DNA of 64,000 nt from JANOYJ01 sp963792485 (GTDB lineage: Bacteria; Pseudomonadota; Alphaproteobacteria; Rhizobiales; Rhizobiaceae). Shown here one piece after another: positions 18,480 through 27,834 of this stretch. Within the stretch, counting starts at the first letter, position 1. Each line of letters starts with the position of its first letter. Both the position numbers and the translations under genes were made by a program. Location of the stretch: assembly GCA_963792485.1 (NCBI GenBank), contig CAWBWL010000007.1:682001-746000 (forward strand), written 5' to 3'. The notes below the pieces were generated by a model. It was not told the DNA's origin and did not search any database. It worked only from the letters and a program-made list of their open reading frames with translations.

Positions 18480-21400
18480 TCAAAGCGCGACTCGCGCGGG
18501 AACGCCTGCGCCAATTGCTTCGCTCATCTGCGCCGCCTCCAGCGCGACCGGCAGAAAACCGGCATCCGCCGCCTGCATGGATGGCGTCCAGGCCCAGAGC
18601 GGCGCGGAAACACTGGCTTCACGCACCACCGCCCCGCCCTCATTCACGAGCCGGATGCGATAGCTCTCCTCGGCCTCGCCGAGAGGCACGTCCGCCCCAA
18701 GCCAGCTGTCCGCATCAATCCGGCTGCGCCGCACCCAGGAAAACTGAATCGTCCCATCGGCTTGCGCCTTTTTCTTCAAATGCACGGGCGAGAGCGGCGT
18801 GAGCGCCCGGACGCCGCCGGCCGCCGTCTGCGCTGAGAAAAAATCAACCGAGAAGTCCTTGCCGACCGGCCCCGCCCGCCAGTTTAGCTCAATTCCGATC
18901 TCCGACGCGTTCAGCCCCGCCGCGCTGACGGCGCTGTTGAGCAGCACAAAATCGGCCCTGGCCGCCGCGCCCGCCAGCATCGCGTCCTCCGTGCCAAGCT
19001 GGCCGCGCAGCAGGCCGAAGAGTTGCCAGACCCCCGCTGAAACTTCCACGGCCTCCTGAAACTGGATAATCTCCCAGCCGCCACTCACGCACTTCACCAG
19101 CGCCGAATTCCCGCCATTCAAAATCTGCGCGTCCGGCTGGCCCGCGAGCTCGCCGCCGAGCAGTCGCACGGTCAGGACATTCTTCCGGTCAAACCGCCCG
19201 GTCTCGCCCGCGTCAAGCGCATTGACCAGCACACCCACAGTCGCGGGCGCTGTCACTGTCCCGCGCTGCGCAAAGCCGTTACTTGATGGCGACAAAAATA
19301 TCGCCTGGCTGCGCCATGGCTTCGTCCAAACTGCAATCTTCAGCCCGCCCGCCGCCTCGCTCTCGCCCGGCAGCAGCGGCAGATCAATCAGCCGCAGCAG
19401 CGGCGGCCCAATCACTGCCCCGCCATGCATCATCCAGTTCCGGCAGCCGCGCCTGCACAACAGGCGGATAGACGGCGACAATCGACAGCGCCTCGATCCG
19501 CCGCGACATCGCCATCTTCAATGCGCATCACGCGGAAAGTCTCGCCGGCCAAATCCGGCAGCGCGATCACATCGCCCGGCGCAAGCCGCGCCTCGCGCCA
19601 AGGCGCGGAAAAGGTCAGTTCCTTGCGCGCCGACAGCCGCTCGCGGTGCAGCCCGCGCGCCAGCGCATCGGCCATTGCCGGATCCAGCATGACTGGCGCG
19701 TCAAGGCTTTCAATCCCGCCCCCGCCGCCTTCCGCCCGCACCGATGCGCTCGCCGCCTGATAGTCGCGCAGCGGGTCGCGGAAAGCGGATTTCCGTCTCG
19801 CGCGGCAGCGCCGACAGGTCGATCAGCCGCGTGTTCACCGGTCCCGCATCATCCGGATAGACCGTATCGGCAATCAGCAAGGGCGCATCCGCCGCCCGGC
19901 TCCGCGAGGCGAACACCACATTGCCATTAACTTCGCTGACATCAACCGGCCACAAATTGATCAGCGGCTCTAGCGCCTGCCGGGCGGTTGCGGGATCGCC
20001 GGCAACATAACCCTGCACAAATCCATCCACCGTGTCCGTGTCCGCGCCAGTCACGCCGTGGTCCGCCAAAATCGCCACGATCAAATCGCCAAGCGTCATG
20101 CCATCCAGCCGCCCGTTCAGCCAGTGTCCGGTCAGCCAGTTGCCGCCATCGCTCCAGACCCCGCTTTGCAGCGGAAACGCCGGAAAAGGTCGCGCATCCC
20201 AGGCCCAGAGATAGAGATTGGACAAATCAACCATCGGCCCGCCATAGACCGGCGAAACCGGGTTGTTCGCGCCCCAATGCTCAAGATGCGCGGTCAGAAA
20301 CCGCTGCTGCGCCAGATCGTTGCGGCCGCCATTGGAAAAATACGGCACGGCGGAGTTCGCCGATTTCGGGTCCGGAAACACATTTGGCTGGTTCGCGCCC
20401 TTGTCCACCGCCGCGCAGCCGAGCTCGGTGAACCAGATGGGCTTGGAGCGCGGAATCCAGCCCGACGGGCTCCCCAGCTCCGCACCGTTCCTGCGGTCAT
20501 AATGCGGGTTCGCCCACCAGGCTTCGATATCCTTGGTGCGGAACACCCAGGGCTTGCCCGCCGCGCCATCGGTGATCACTGTCCGCGTCCGCGCCTTCCG
20601 CGCCGCCTCATTGGCATAGAACCAGTCATATCCCTCGCCGCCCGCAATCGCCGCCTTGAACGCCTCCAAATCGTCGGCGCATGCCGCCCCGTCCAGATTG
20701 CCGCCCAGCCAGTCCGCGTCGCGCCAGTCTGCGAGCGGCATGTAATTGTCTATGCCGACGGCCGAGACATGCGGCGAGGCCCAGAGCGGGTCTAGATTGA
20801 AGAAAACGTCATTGGAGCCATCGGCCGGATGGTAGCCGAAATATTCGCTCCAGTCCGCGCCATAGGTCAGCTTCGGCACTGTTCCAATGATCGAGCGCAC
20901 TGCGCCCGCAAGGCTCACAAGCTCTGAAACGGCCGGAAAACTGTCCGTGCTTGAGCGAATGCGGGTGACGCCCCTCAGTTCCGAGCCAATCAGGAACCCG
21001 TCCACGCCGCCCGCTGTCTGCGCGAGCTTGGCATAGTGCAGCGCAAACCGCCGGTAGCCCCAATCGGCCGCGCCGGAGAAGCTGACCACATCGCCCGCAC
21101 TCGAAAACTGCCCAGCCGCCGCGCTGCCGAAAAACGCAGCTGCTTGCGTGCCCGCCGCCGCACTCTTGTCAACGCTCCCCGCTTGCCCCGCCGCCGGATG
21201 GCAGGTGATCTCGCCGCGCCAGGGATAGGCCGGCTGGCCCGCCCCGCCATAGGGGTTTGGCAAGGCATTCCCGGCCGGGATGTCCATCATGACAAACGGA
21301 TACAGCGTGACCTTCAGCCCGCGCGCCTTCAAATCGCGGATCGCGTCGATCACGCTCTGGTCGCTGGGCGTGCCGCCAAAGCTCGCCCCGCTTTGGTGCG

Positions 21401-22338
21401 TTGACACCAGATGCGCGTCGCCCCTGGTCGCGCCCGAGACGCGCCAGGCGGCTGAAAGGCCGCCAGCGTCCCGCGTCGTCACCCCGGGCCTCACCGCGCA
21501 ATTGCCGCAGCGCAGATCATTGCCGAACCAGGTGACCACCAGCGCCACGCTTTCCAGGTTCGGGCACAGCGCCTGCAATTCATCAATCGACGCCGCCCAA
21601 TCACTCTCCCCGAATCTCACATGCCGGTTCTGCGAGACCGTCTCGCCTTCCTGCACCGTCCGGTTCACCGGCAGCGGCGCGTAGCCATATTCGGTCGATC
21701 CCGGGATCAGTGTCATCGCCCGGATCTTCGGCCCCAGCCCGCCCACCGGATGCAAGACTTCAAATGAAAACTGCGGAATGCGGTTGCCGAAATTCTCCAG
21801 CGGAAAGCGGTCGAACACGACATAGGCCGTGCCGCGATAGGAGGGCGCATTGCCGACGCCTTGCTTCGCCTCAATCAGCGGGTCAGGCAGCTGGTCGTCC
21901 GGTTCCGCGATAAATGCGGATCGCAAAATCGTTCTGGTCCAGCTCCTTGCCGTCCGCCCAGATGCGCCTGACATGCGCGATCTCGCCTTCGCACATGGCA
22001 ATGGCGAAATTGCCGAAATACGAAAATGTCGTGACCTTCGGCCCGCCCTTGGCGCCCTGCCGCTCGCTCCGCGCCACTTCCTGAAACCGCGTCGCCCAGA
22101 TCAGCGTGCCGCCCACCCGCGCCGAACCGTACACCCGCGCCAGCGGCGCTCCGTCCTCTCCGGTCAACGGCTGCATGGCCGACAGCCTCGGCCCCTCCCG
22201 GCTTTGCGATCCGGTCAGCAGCGCGCGGTCGATGAGATATCCACCCAGCGCCCCCGCTGCCGTCCCCAGCGTCGCGCCAAATGCGCCAAACAGCCCGCCG
22301 AGATAAGCCCCAGCGGCCTGCAACACGAGTGTGGCCAT
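18480..22338 (-). CDS. GTA gp15, host specificity / tail fibre hub protein (frameshifted)
   Basis: The largest GTA gene. ATG 22338 (MATLVLQAAG) follows AAGGATTAATC. An N-terminal Gly/Ala-rich segment leads to a TIM-barrel glycoside-hydrolase-like domain (VALVVTWFGNDLRCGNCAVR, then VIDAIRDLKARGLKVTLYPF) and a C-terminal receptor-binding region (GPPLLRLIDLPLLPGESEA, FGLLRGQLGTEDAM). Four extra bases, near 21900, 19781, 19505 and 19430, break the frame. Removing them gives 1284 residues, the usual length of the family. No internal nonsense codon remains. Whether the indels are real or sequencing errors cannot be decided here. Confidence 0.88.
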
Positions 22339-22340
22339 GA

Positions 22341-22770
22341 TTAATCCTTGATCGTGGGGAAACCCAAACACGCCCGCGATCCGCTTCTTCCATTGCGGCA
22401 CCAGATGGCTCTCCATCACCGAGTGCCCCTCATAAGCATGGATAAACCGGTCCGGCCCGCTCAGGATCGCCGCGTGCTTTGCCGCATGCTCCGGCCTCCA
22501 GCGAAACAGCACCAAATCCCCCGCCGCCATCTCCGCCATGGCCTTCTCCCGAAAATGCCGCTTGGCCGCCTCCAGCAGGGCATCCCGGTCGCCTGCCTCC
22601 GCCCAGTCCGCGCTATACGGCTGCAGCGCTTCCGGCTCGCGGCCATACAACGCCCGCCAAACCCCGCGCACCAGGCCAAGACAATCGCAGCCAACACCCT
22701 TCAGAGACCCTTGGTGCCGGTAAGGCGTGCCGATCCATTTCCGCGCCTCCTCAAGGACTGTCCCGTTCAC
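22341..22770 (-). CDS. GTA gp14, NlpC/P60 cell-wall peptidase
   Basis: Starts MNGTVLEEARKWIGTPYRHQ, with catalytic Cys in GVGCDCLGLVRGVWR and His in HAAILSGPDRFIHAYEG. It belongs to the NlpC/P60 peptidases used by GTA tails to cross the peptidoglycan. As printed, the frame runs on into gp15. If the CCCC near 22360 is CCC, the gene ends FGFPTIKD with TAA at 22341-22343, 2 bp before the gp15 ATG, giving 142 residues. That boundary has a proper ribosome-binding site and is preferred. The start overlaps gp13 by 4 bp. Confidence 0.85.
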
Positions 22771-23653
22771 GGCACTAATGGCGCGCCGTCAAACACGCCC
22801 TCCCCGTCAACATAGGCATAGGCCGCGTCATTGCCGGGCAGATGCGGGAAGCCGCGAAAGTTCAGCGTGTTGGAGAACTTCTCTTTGCAGGTCGCAAACG
22901 CCTTGTCGCACCCGGCCACAACGCTGAACCCGTCGCCAATGGCAATCGTCTCGGAGGGCGGCCGCCACAGCACGATCCGCTGCTCAAGTCCTTGCCGTTC
23001 AAATTGCGCCACAATGCATGCCTGCCCCGCATTCGCGCCGCTCGTCCATGTCAGCACCCCATGGTCAAACCAGCGATCACGCAAATGCGCTCAAATCATC
23101 AGTCGTAAAATCCGCGGCCGTTGCCACGCCGAGCACTGTCCCTGCCGCCGTCAATCCAGCCAGCGCCACCTTGCAGCGGCTGTCGCCAAGCTCGGCGTCA
23201 CAATGCCTGCGGATGGTCCGCCCGATGCGCCTGTCGAGCATATGCGTGCGGCTCTTCAGCTCCGCCTTGAACAGGCCGCCGGTCATCTCAATCTTCGAAA
23301 TATAGCTCACCCGCAGCCGCGCCCGGTCCGTGACATTCTGCCAGTTGACCAGCCAAGTCTCGACCTCCGCCCCGTCAAACACACCGGACGACAAATCCGC
23401 CTCGCTGATCCGGCTCGAGCTCAGCGCGCCCTCGACCTCCATGGTCGAGACCGCCAGCCCCAGCGATGCCTCCGCCGCGCTTGCATTGAACCCGCTTTCC
23501 GGCTCGAAACTCACACTGTCAAAACTGATCGTCCCGTCATGGTCGGTGAAGCCGATCTTAACCCCGTCCTTGCGGGTAACCTTCCAGCAAAAACAAAGCG
23601 TTGTGGCCTCGCCTTGAACATGTGATTCAAGTCCCGGGCGGCAGCGTGATCAT
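22767..23653 (-). CDS. GTA gp13, DUF2163 / BR0599-type tail protein (frameshifted)
   Basis: ATG 23653 overlaps the gp12 stop as ATGA (MITLPPG...). Readable blocks: HVQGEATTLCFCWKVTRKD, SFEPESGFNASAAEASLGL, LDRRIGRTIRRHCDAELGD, then WFDHGVLTWTSGANAG and KEKFSNTLNFRGFPHLPGND, typical of gp13 with its conserved cysteines, which bind an iron-sulfur cluster in RcGTA. Extra bases near 23635 and 23079 interrupt the frame; without them the product is 294 residues, the family length. Confidence 0.87.
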
Positions 23654-24298
23654 GGCAGCACCTCGAACAGCGGAATGGTCGGCACCTGTCCCGCCTTGAA
23701 TGCGGTCAGGCTCACCGTCAGCCGCTCAAGATCAAACCGCACCGGCACATGAAACTCAAACCCGGCCGTAACCGCCGCGCCGTTCGCCGGGATCGAGCCC
23801 GGCGCAAACACAATCTCGCCCGCCGCATCATCAAACGAAAAATGTGCCGCCAGCGTCTTCTCCACCCCCGCCACAGCCACCCGCAGCGTGTCGCCGACCG
23901 GCTTGCGGATCGGCCTCGCATAGGCGTCCGGCCCGCTGCCGTAGTGCTTCACCAGCGCAAACCGCGCAGCTCGTTCCATCGCCCGTCCCAAGCACTTGGT
24001 CATTCGGCGTCACCGCCAGCCCGTCATCGCGTGAGGCAAAATCAAACGGGTCGCGAAACCGGAACGCCGTCAGCTTTCCGCGCCGCGCTTCAAAGAAGCG
24101 GATCACTTCCCTCAGCTCATCAATCGAGCGCACGCCGGTCCCCGCATCATAATGCCGCCTCGAATGCGCCTGGCGCGCATTGCGCTGCTCCTTGCCGGAG
24201 GTCAGCTGCGCGACTTCAACCCGCCGCTCCGGCCCGCCAGTCGCGCCGAAGGAGACGGAGAGCGGGAAGACGACGTCATGGAAGATTGGAATTGGCAT
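23650..24298 (-). CDS. GTA gp12, DUF2460 distal tail protein (frameshifted)
   Basis: MPIPIFHDVVFPLSVSFGAT, then SIDELREVIRFFEARRGKL and FRFRDPFDFASRDD, the DUF2460 signature. The frame then continues in another register as ALVKHYGSGPDAYARPIRKP to FEVLP. One extra base near 23968 explains the break; the restored product is 215 residues. It should form the distal tail ring between tail tube and hub. It overlaps gp13 by 4 bp. Confidence 0.88.
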
Positions 24299-24307
24299 TC
24301 AAAGTCC

Positions 24308-24865
24308 TCACAAATATCGCGCCCCGCGACCCGCCGCCCGCGCCAGCATCGCGGTCACCTGCGCTTCGGATTTGCGGAATGAGGCGGCATCCGGCGTCGT
24401 CACATTGATGGTGATCTGCATCGCCCCCTTGCCGCCGCCCGCCGCAACGCCAAGCCGCCCGTCGCTGGTGCGCGACAGCGGCAATATCGCTTCGCTCCCC
24501 GCCTCGCCCATCAGGCCGATGCTGTTGCCGTTCGGGAAATAGGTGGGCGAACTGACAACGCCGCCGGACGCAAACGGCGTCACCCCGCCCTTGGCAAACG
24601 GCATGATCCCGCCAAGCAATCCGGAAAACACATTGCCAAGCAGCCCCTGCAGCGGTTTCAGCCCGGCATCCAGCGCCATGCCGGCAAGGCTGAGACCAAC
24701 GCCGCGCAAGACATCCTCCAGCGATTTGCCGCTCACCACCGCGCCCTTCAGCGCATTGGTCAGCACCGAACCGAACTGCTTCGAGCGGCTCTCAAGATCA
24801 CGCAGCGCCAGATCAAACGCATCGGTGTCGGCGCGGATTTCAACGTCCACAATCTCGGGCATCAC
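24308..24865 (-). CDS. GTA gp11, short tail tape-measure protein
   Basis: 185 residues. N-terminal region with IRADTDAFDLALRDLESRS, a hydrophobic Gly-rich middle (LAGMALDAGLKPLQGLLGNV), then FPNGNSIGLMGEAGSEAILP, the typical C-terminus of this tape-measure family. Short, as expected for the short GTA tail. The start overlaps the chaperone gene by 4 bp. Intact. Confidence 0.87.
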   Translation of the reverse strand: MMPEIVDVEIRADTDAFDLALRDLESRSKQFGSVLTNALKGAVVSGKSLEDVLRGVGLSLAGMALDAGLKPLQGLLGNVFSGLLGGIMPFAKGGVTPFASGGVVSSPTYFPNGNSIGLMGEAGSEAILPLSRTSDGRLGVAAGGGKGAMQITINVTTPDAASFRKSEAQVTAMLARAAGRGARYL

Positions 24866-25062
24866 ATCTCCTTGTCGGGAAAGGATTGCATCAGGGTATC
24901 AAACTCGTCCCGCGAAGGCGCGCCGTGCCCTTTCAGAAACGGCCGCATGGCCATCGCCAGCTCGCGCGGCGTCATCTCCCAGAACTCGGCCGGCGAAAGG
25001 CGCAATACACCGAAGGCAAACGCCGAAACCGCGTCCCAGGGAAATACCCTTGCCTCAGCCAT
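24862..25062 (-). CDS. GTA tail assembly chaperone (rcc01693/TIGR02216 type)
   Basis: 66 residues from MAEARVFPWDAVSAFAFGVL; contains LRLSPAEFWEMTPRELAMAM, the conserved core of the short phage tail chaperone family found between gp10 and gp11. It starts inside the last codons of gp10 (8-bp overlap) and overlaps gp11 by 4 bp. The in-frame sequence upstream is basic and non-coding in character, so the short start was chosen. Confidence 0.85.
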   Translation of the reverse strand: MAEARVFPWDAVSAFAFGVLRLSPAEFWEMTPRELAMAMRPFLKGHGAPSRDEFDTLMQSFPDKEM

Positions 25063-25376
25063 TTGCTCCGCCAAACGTCGCCTCAAGCAGTTCCGCCGCA
25101 ATGCGCGCAAACCCCGCCAGCCCGCCATCACATTGCATCGCCCCAAGCTCGCCCGCCGCGAGTTTTTCGCCGCCGCCGCGCAGGCCCGCCGCGATGATTT
25201 CCAGCATGTCCTTCGCCGACAGCCGGCCGCTGGCAAACCGCTCTGCCAGCGCGTTCAGATCCTGCGCGCCAAAAGCATCCTCAAGTTCGGCCAGCGCGCC
25301 AAGCGTCAGGCATAGCCGGTACTGCTTTGCCGTCGAGCGTCGCGCTGATCTCGCCACGCCTGCGATTGGCCGCCAT
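25055..25376 (-). CDS. GTA gp10 family protein (frameshifted near its start)
   Basis: ATG 25376 shares a base with the gp9 stop (TGATG). It reads MAANRRRGEISATLDGK and then, after one extra base near 25325, QYRLCLTLGALAELEDAFGA to EATFGGANG. The restored length is 106 residues. The motif TLGALAELEDAFGAQDLNAL is the hallmark of the GTA gp10 family, which acts with the short chaperone in tail assembly. The shift lies near the 5' end, not at the 3' overlap where phage chaperone frameshifting occurs. Confidence 0.87.
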
Positions 25377-25789
25377 CAGATTGCACCGAAGGTCATGAGG
25401 CCGGCGGACTCCATTGCAATCTCGAATGTGAGCGCTCCGTCATGCGCGCCTGAATATTCGAGCGCGGTGATCTGAAACGGTCCGGTCACAGTGCCGAAAT
25501 CCGGGATCAGCACTTGCCAGTTCCGGATCACGCCGTCGAAAAACAGCGTGCGCACTGCCGCATCCGAGGCCATATCCTTGAATATGCCGGAACCTGTCAG
25601 CGAGGCCCGCTGCACCCCCGCCCCCGCCAAAAGTTCGCGCCAGCGCCCGGCAGATTCCGCATCGGTGATGTCAACGGTCTCGGCGTTGAAACTGAGCTTC
25701 TTTGTCCTCAGCCCGGCAATGGTAACAAATGTCGCGTTGCCAAGACTGTCAACTTTCAACAGCAGGTCTTTTCCCTTTTGCGCAGCCAT
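25376..25789 (-). CDS. GTA gp9, major tail protein
   Basis: 137 residues: MAAQKGKDLLLKVDSLGNAT, GLRTKKLSFNAETVDITDAE, then GALTFEIAMESAGLMTFGAI. This is the TP901-1/MTP-type tail tube family. The gene follows an R1 palindrome that separates it from gp8, whereas it is directly coupled to gp10. Intact. Confidence 0.92.
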   Translation of the reverse strand: MAAQKGKDLLLKVDSLGNATFVTIAGLRTKKLSFNAETVDITDAESAGRWRELLAGAGVQRASLTGSGIFKDMASDAAVRTLFFDGVIRNWQVLIPDFGTVTGPFQITALEYSGAHDGALTFEIAMESAGLMTFGAI

Positions 25790-25825
25790 GTTGGCTCCTT
25801 TCTTGAATTTCGGTTTTGAAAGCCC

Positions 25826-25998
25826 GGAGCCAAGCGCCCCTCTCTGTCAATTCGTGACATCTCTCCCGCGAGGGGAGAGATCGGCTGCGCCACCGCCTTC
25901 GCCAATTTTCAAGTTTGGAGATTGGCGAAAGCGGCGGTGAGCGATCTCCCCACTTGTGGGGGAGATGCCCGACAGGGCAGAGGGGGGCGCCTGACTCC
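25826..25998. repeat. Mosaic palindrome, family R1, copy 1
   Basis: About 173 bp. The left arm (GGAGCCAAGCGCCCCTCTCT...) and right arm (...AGAGGGGGGCGCCTGACTCC) are inverted copies, each holding a smaller hairpin of the type TCTCTCCC-GCGA-GGGGAGAGA. A central block (CGCCTTCGCCAAT...ATTGGCGAAAGCGG) is shared with copy 2. It fills the gp8-gp9 gap. Confidence 0.9.
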
Positions 25999-26016
25999 AA
26001 ACGATCCGTCGCGCCC

Positions 26017-26421
26017 CTATACTGCCTCCGTCAGCGCGCGGTAGCGCAGCATGCCGTGATACCCATCTTCGGCAACGTCAAAGCGCACATCCTCAAATTC
26101 GAGCCAGAGCAGCACCAGCCTGTGCGAAGCGAAATCTTGTGTGAGCCCTTCAAGCCGCAGCCGTATCTTCTCCATGATCTCATGCGCCTCAACCCTGCCG
26201 CCAGCGCGCGACCAGACATGCACGGTGAGCAAGTGCTCGCGCCCGCTCTCGCTCGCCGTGCTCCAATCATAACTGACCGTCTGCGCAAGCGTGACGTAGG
26301 GCAACTTGGCGGTAACGGCTGGACGGTCGTAAATCTTCGCCCCGCCTAGCTGCGCGACAAGCGCCGCATCACCTGTCAGCCGCGTGATGATAGCCACTTG
26401 CAGCTCCAAAGCCGCACTCAT
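26017..26421 (-). CDS. GTA gp8, DUF3168 tail terminator-like protein
   Basis: 134 residues: ALELQVAIITRLTGDAALV, AKLPYVTLAQTVSYDWSTA, REHLLTVHVWSRAGGR. These are the DUF3168 hallmarks, found in proteins that cap the tail at the head-tail interface. The start overlaps the preceding small gene by 4 bp. An R1 palindrome begins 18 bp after the stop. Confidence 0.9.
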   Translation of the reverse strand: MSAALELQVAIITRLTGDAALVAQLGGAKIYDRPAVTAKLPYVTLAQTVSYDWSTASESGREHLLTVHVWSRAGGRVEAHEIMEKIRLRLEGLTQDFASHRLVLLWLEFEDVRFDVAEDGYHGMLRYRALTEAV

Positions 26422-26666
26422 GTTGTGGCGCTCGAAAACCGCGCCGCCTTGCGCTCCGCCGCCAGGCGCTGTGCCTTGGTCAATGGCCTCCTGCTTGGTT
26501 CAAGCTGCACCCAAATAGTGTTCACCGAAAGCTCCGCGCTCCTGCGCACCGGCAGTTTTTTGGGCCTTGCCCCCAAATCCGGGCGCTTCATCTCAAGGAG
26601 ATCCTGCCGCCGCCAGCGCAGCGCGTTGATCAGGCTCTCCGCCGTCAGATTGAGTGAAATTTTCAT
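26418..26666 (-). CDS. Small GTA-operon protein of unknown function
   Basis: 82 residues (MKISLNLTAESLINALRWRR to RKAARFSSATT), basic and probably helical. It sits between gp7 and gp8 with 4-bp overlaps on both sides, so it is translated as part of the chain. The position corresponds to that of phage HK97-gp10-like connector components, but the protein is shorter than those. No family recognised. Confidence 0.65.
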   Translation of the reverse strand: MKISLNLTAESLINALRWRRQDLLEMKRPDLGARPKKLPVRRSAELSVNTIWVQLEPSRRPLTKAQRLAAERKAARFSSATT

Positions 26667-27001
26667 TCGCTTTCCTCGCGCGTGCGGCAGATGAGATAGC
26701 GACCGCTTTCGTCAGGGTCCTGTGCCGAGAGGATGGGAAAGAGCCGCGTCAGCTTGCGGAACCGCATCCCTTGCTTGACATCGCCGCGAAGCCGCAGCGT
26801 AACGCGGTGGGTTGCTTCAGAAGCCTGTCGCCCCGCCCAAAGCTCACGCGCCGGATCAAGCGGCTCAAGCCGCGCCCAGAGCGTTGCGATCTGCGTCCAG
26901 ACGATCGTAAACCCACCCGCTCCGTCCGGCGTTTCCACCGGCTCTTCCAGCGCCACCTCGTGGTTCAAAAGCCCGGCGTCGATGAACCGTGTCATCATCA
27001 C
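26663..27001 (-). CDS. GTA gp7, head closure / head-tail adaptor
   Basis: 112 residues: FIDAGLLNHEVALEEPVETP, DGAGGFTIVWTQIATLWARL, ASEATHRVTLRLRGDVKQGM. This is the SPP1 gp16-like head closure family. It is coupled by 4-bp overlaps to gp6 upstream and to the small 82-residue gene downstream. Confidence 0.9.
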   Translation of the reverse strand: MMMTRFIDAGLLNHEVALEEPVETPDGAGGFTIVWTQIATLWARLEPLDPARELWAGRQASEATHRVTLRLRGDVKQGMRFRKLTRLFPILSAQDPDESGRYLICRTREESE

Positions 27002-27570
27002 AGTCCCACCCGCCTGTAGCGCGCGATGATCCGCTCAAAGCTTGGCGGCCAGGGCGCGCATTCGCGGTCGAAGGCATCCGGCCCGCGATGCTCATACCAA
27101 TGCGCTGCCAAGAGCATGATCGCCCGCTTCAGCCCGTCCGGCACGTCCACACCTGTCGCACCAAAGCCGGCGGTGAAATCAATCTCGATCCCGTTCAGCT
27201 CCCGCCCCGGCATCGTCACGTCAGCCGGCAGCGCCAGCCTTGCGGGACGCGAGGCGCGGTCGAGCGCATGTCCGAAGAGAGGCAGGCTGGTTGGCGCTCC
27301 GGTTCCATCGAACACCGTGACCGCATCCAGTGAGCTAACCGGCGCGCGCTGCAGCAACACGACGCCGCTTTCTGGCCAACAATCCAGATAAAGCCGCCAG
27401 CCTTGCGCGATCAGCGCAAGACCCGCCGCCTGCTCCACCTCCTCGCGCGCCGCCTTGATCAGATTGCCAATCAGCGCATCCTCGCTGTCATGCGTCACGC
27501 GCATATGCGTTTTCATCTCGGCAAGCGTCACAGGCTCGCCAACCGGCGGTGTGATCCGGGCAAGTGTCAT
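26998..27570 (-). CDS. GTA gp6, head-tail connector protein
   Basis: 190 residues from MTLARITPPVGEPVTLAEMK; 42 further open codons upstream are the translated arm of an R1 palindrome and were excluded. The middle and end hold EDALIGNLIKAAREEVEQAA and IMLLAAHWYEHRGPDAFD, typical of the gp6-like connector that docks on the portal ring. The start is 39 bp from the palindrome. Confidence 0.9.
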   Translation of the reverse strand: MTLARITPPVGEPVTLAEMKTHMRVTHDSEDALIGNLIKAAREEVEQAAGLALIAQGWRLYLDCWPESGVVLLQRAPVSSLDAVTVFDGTGAPTSLPLFGHALDRASRPARLALPADVTMPGRELNGIEIDFTAGFGATGVDVPDGLKRAIMLLAAHWYEHRGPDAFDRECAPWPPSFERIIARYRRVGL

Positions 27571-27609
27571 GGGTTTGGGTTCCTGAAAATACGATGGTTT
27601 GGAAGCTTT

Positions 27610-27783
27610 GGAGCCAAGCGCCCCTCTCTGTCCTGTCGGACATCTCCCCCGCGAGGGGGGAGATCGGACTGCGCCGCTGCCTTCGCCAATTTTCAAGTTT
27701 GGAGATTGGCGAAAGCGGCGGAGCGCCGATCTCCCCCCTCGCGGGGGAGATGTCCGACAGGACGGAGAGGGGCGCTTGGCTCC
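27610..27783. repeat. Mosaic palindrome, family R1, copy 2
   Basis: About 174 bp. The arms are nearly perfect inverted copies from GGAGCCAAGCGCCCC to GGGGCGCTTGGCTCC. Each arm contains a hairpin ATCTCCCCC-GCGA-GGGGGGAGAT. The centre is nearly the same as in copy 1. It lies directly downstream of the major capsid gene and upstream of gp6. Confidence 0.92.
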
Positions 27784-27834
27784 GAAACAAAAATGCGGCC
27801 CCGGCGGGAGGACTCCGGGGCCGCCCGGCGTCTC

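Noticed and set aside
25055..25376. Programmed frameshift in the tail chaperone genes
   Set aside because: The break in gp10 is near its 5' end with no slippery sequence at the gp10/chaperone overlap, and equal breaks occur in unrelated genes.
27571..27790. Open frames reading through the R1 palindromes, including 5' extensions of gp6 and the DUF6107-like gene
   Set aside because: The extensions translate repeat arms, and good ribosome-binding sites mark starts inside the genes.
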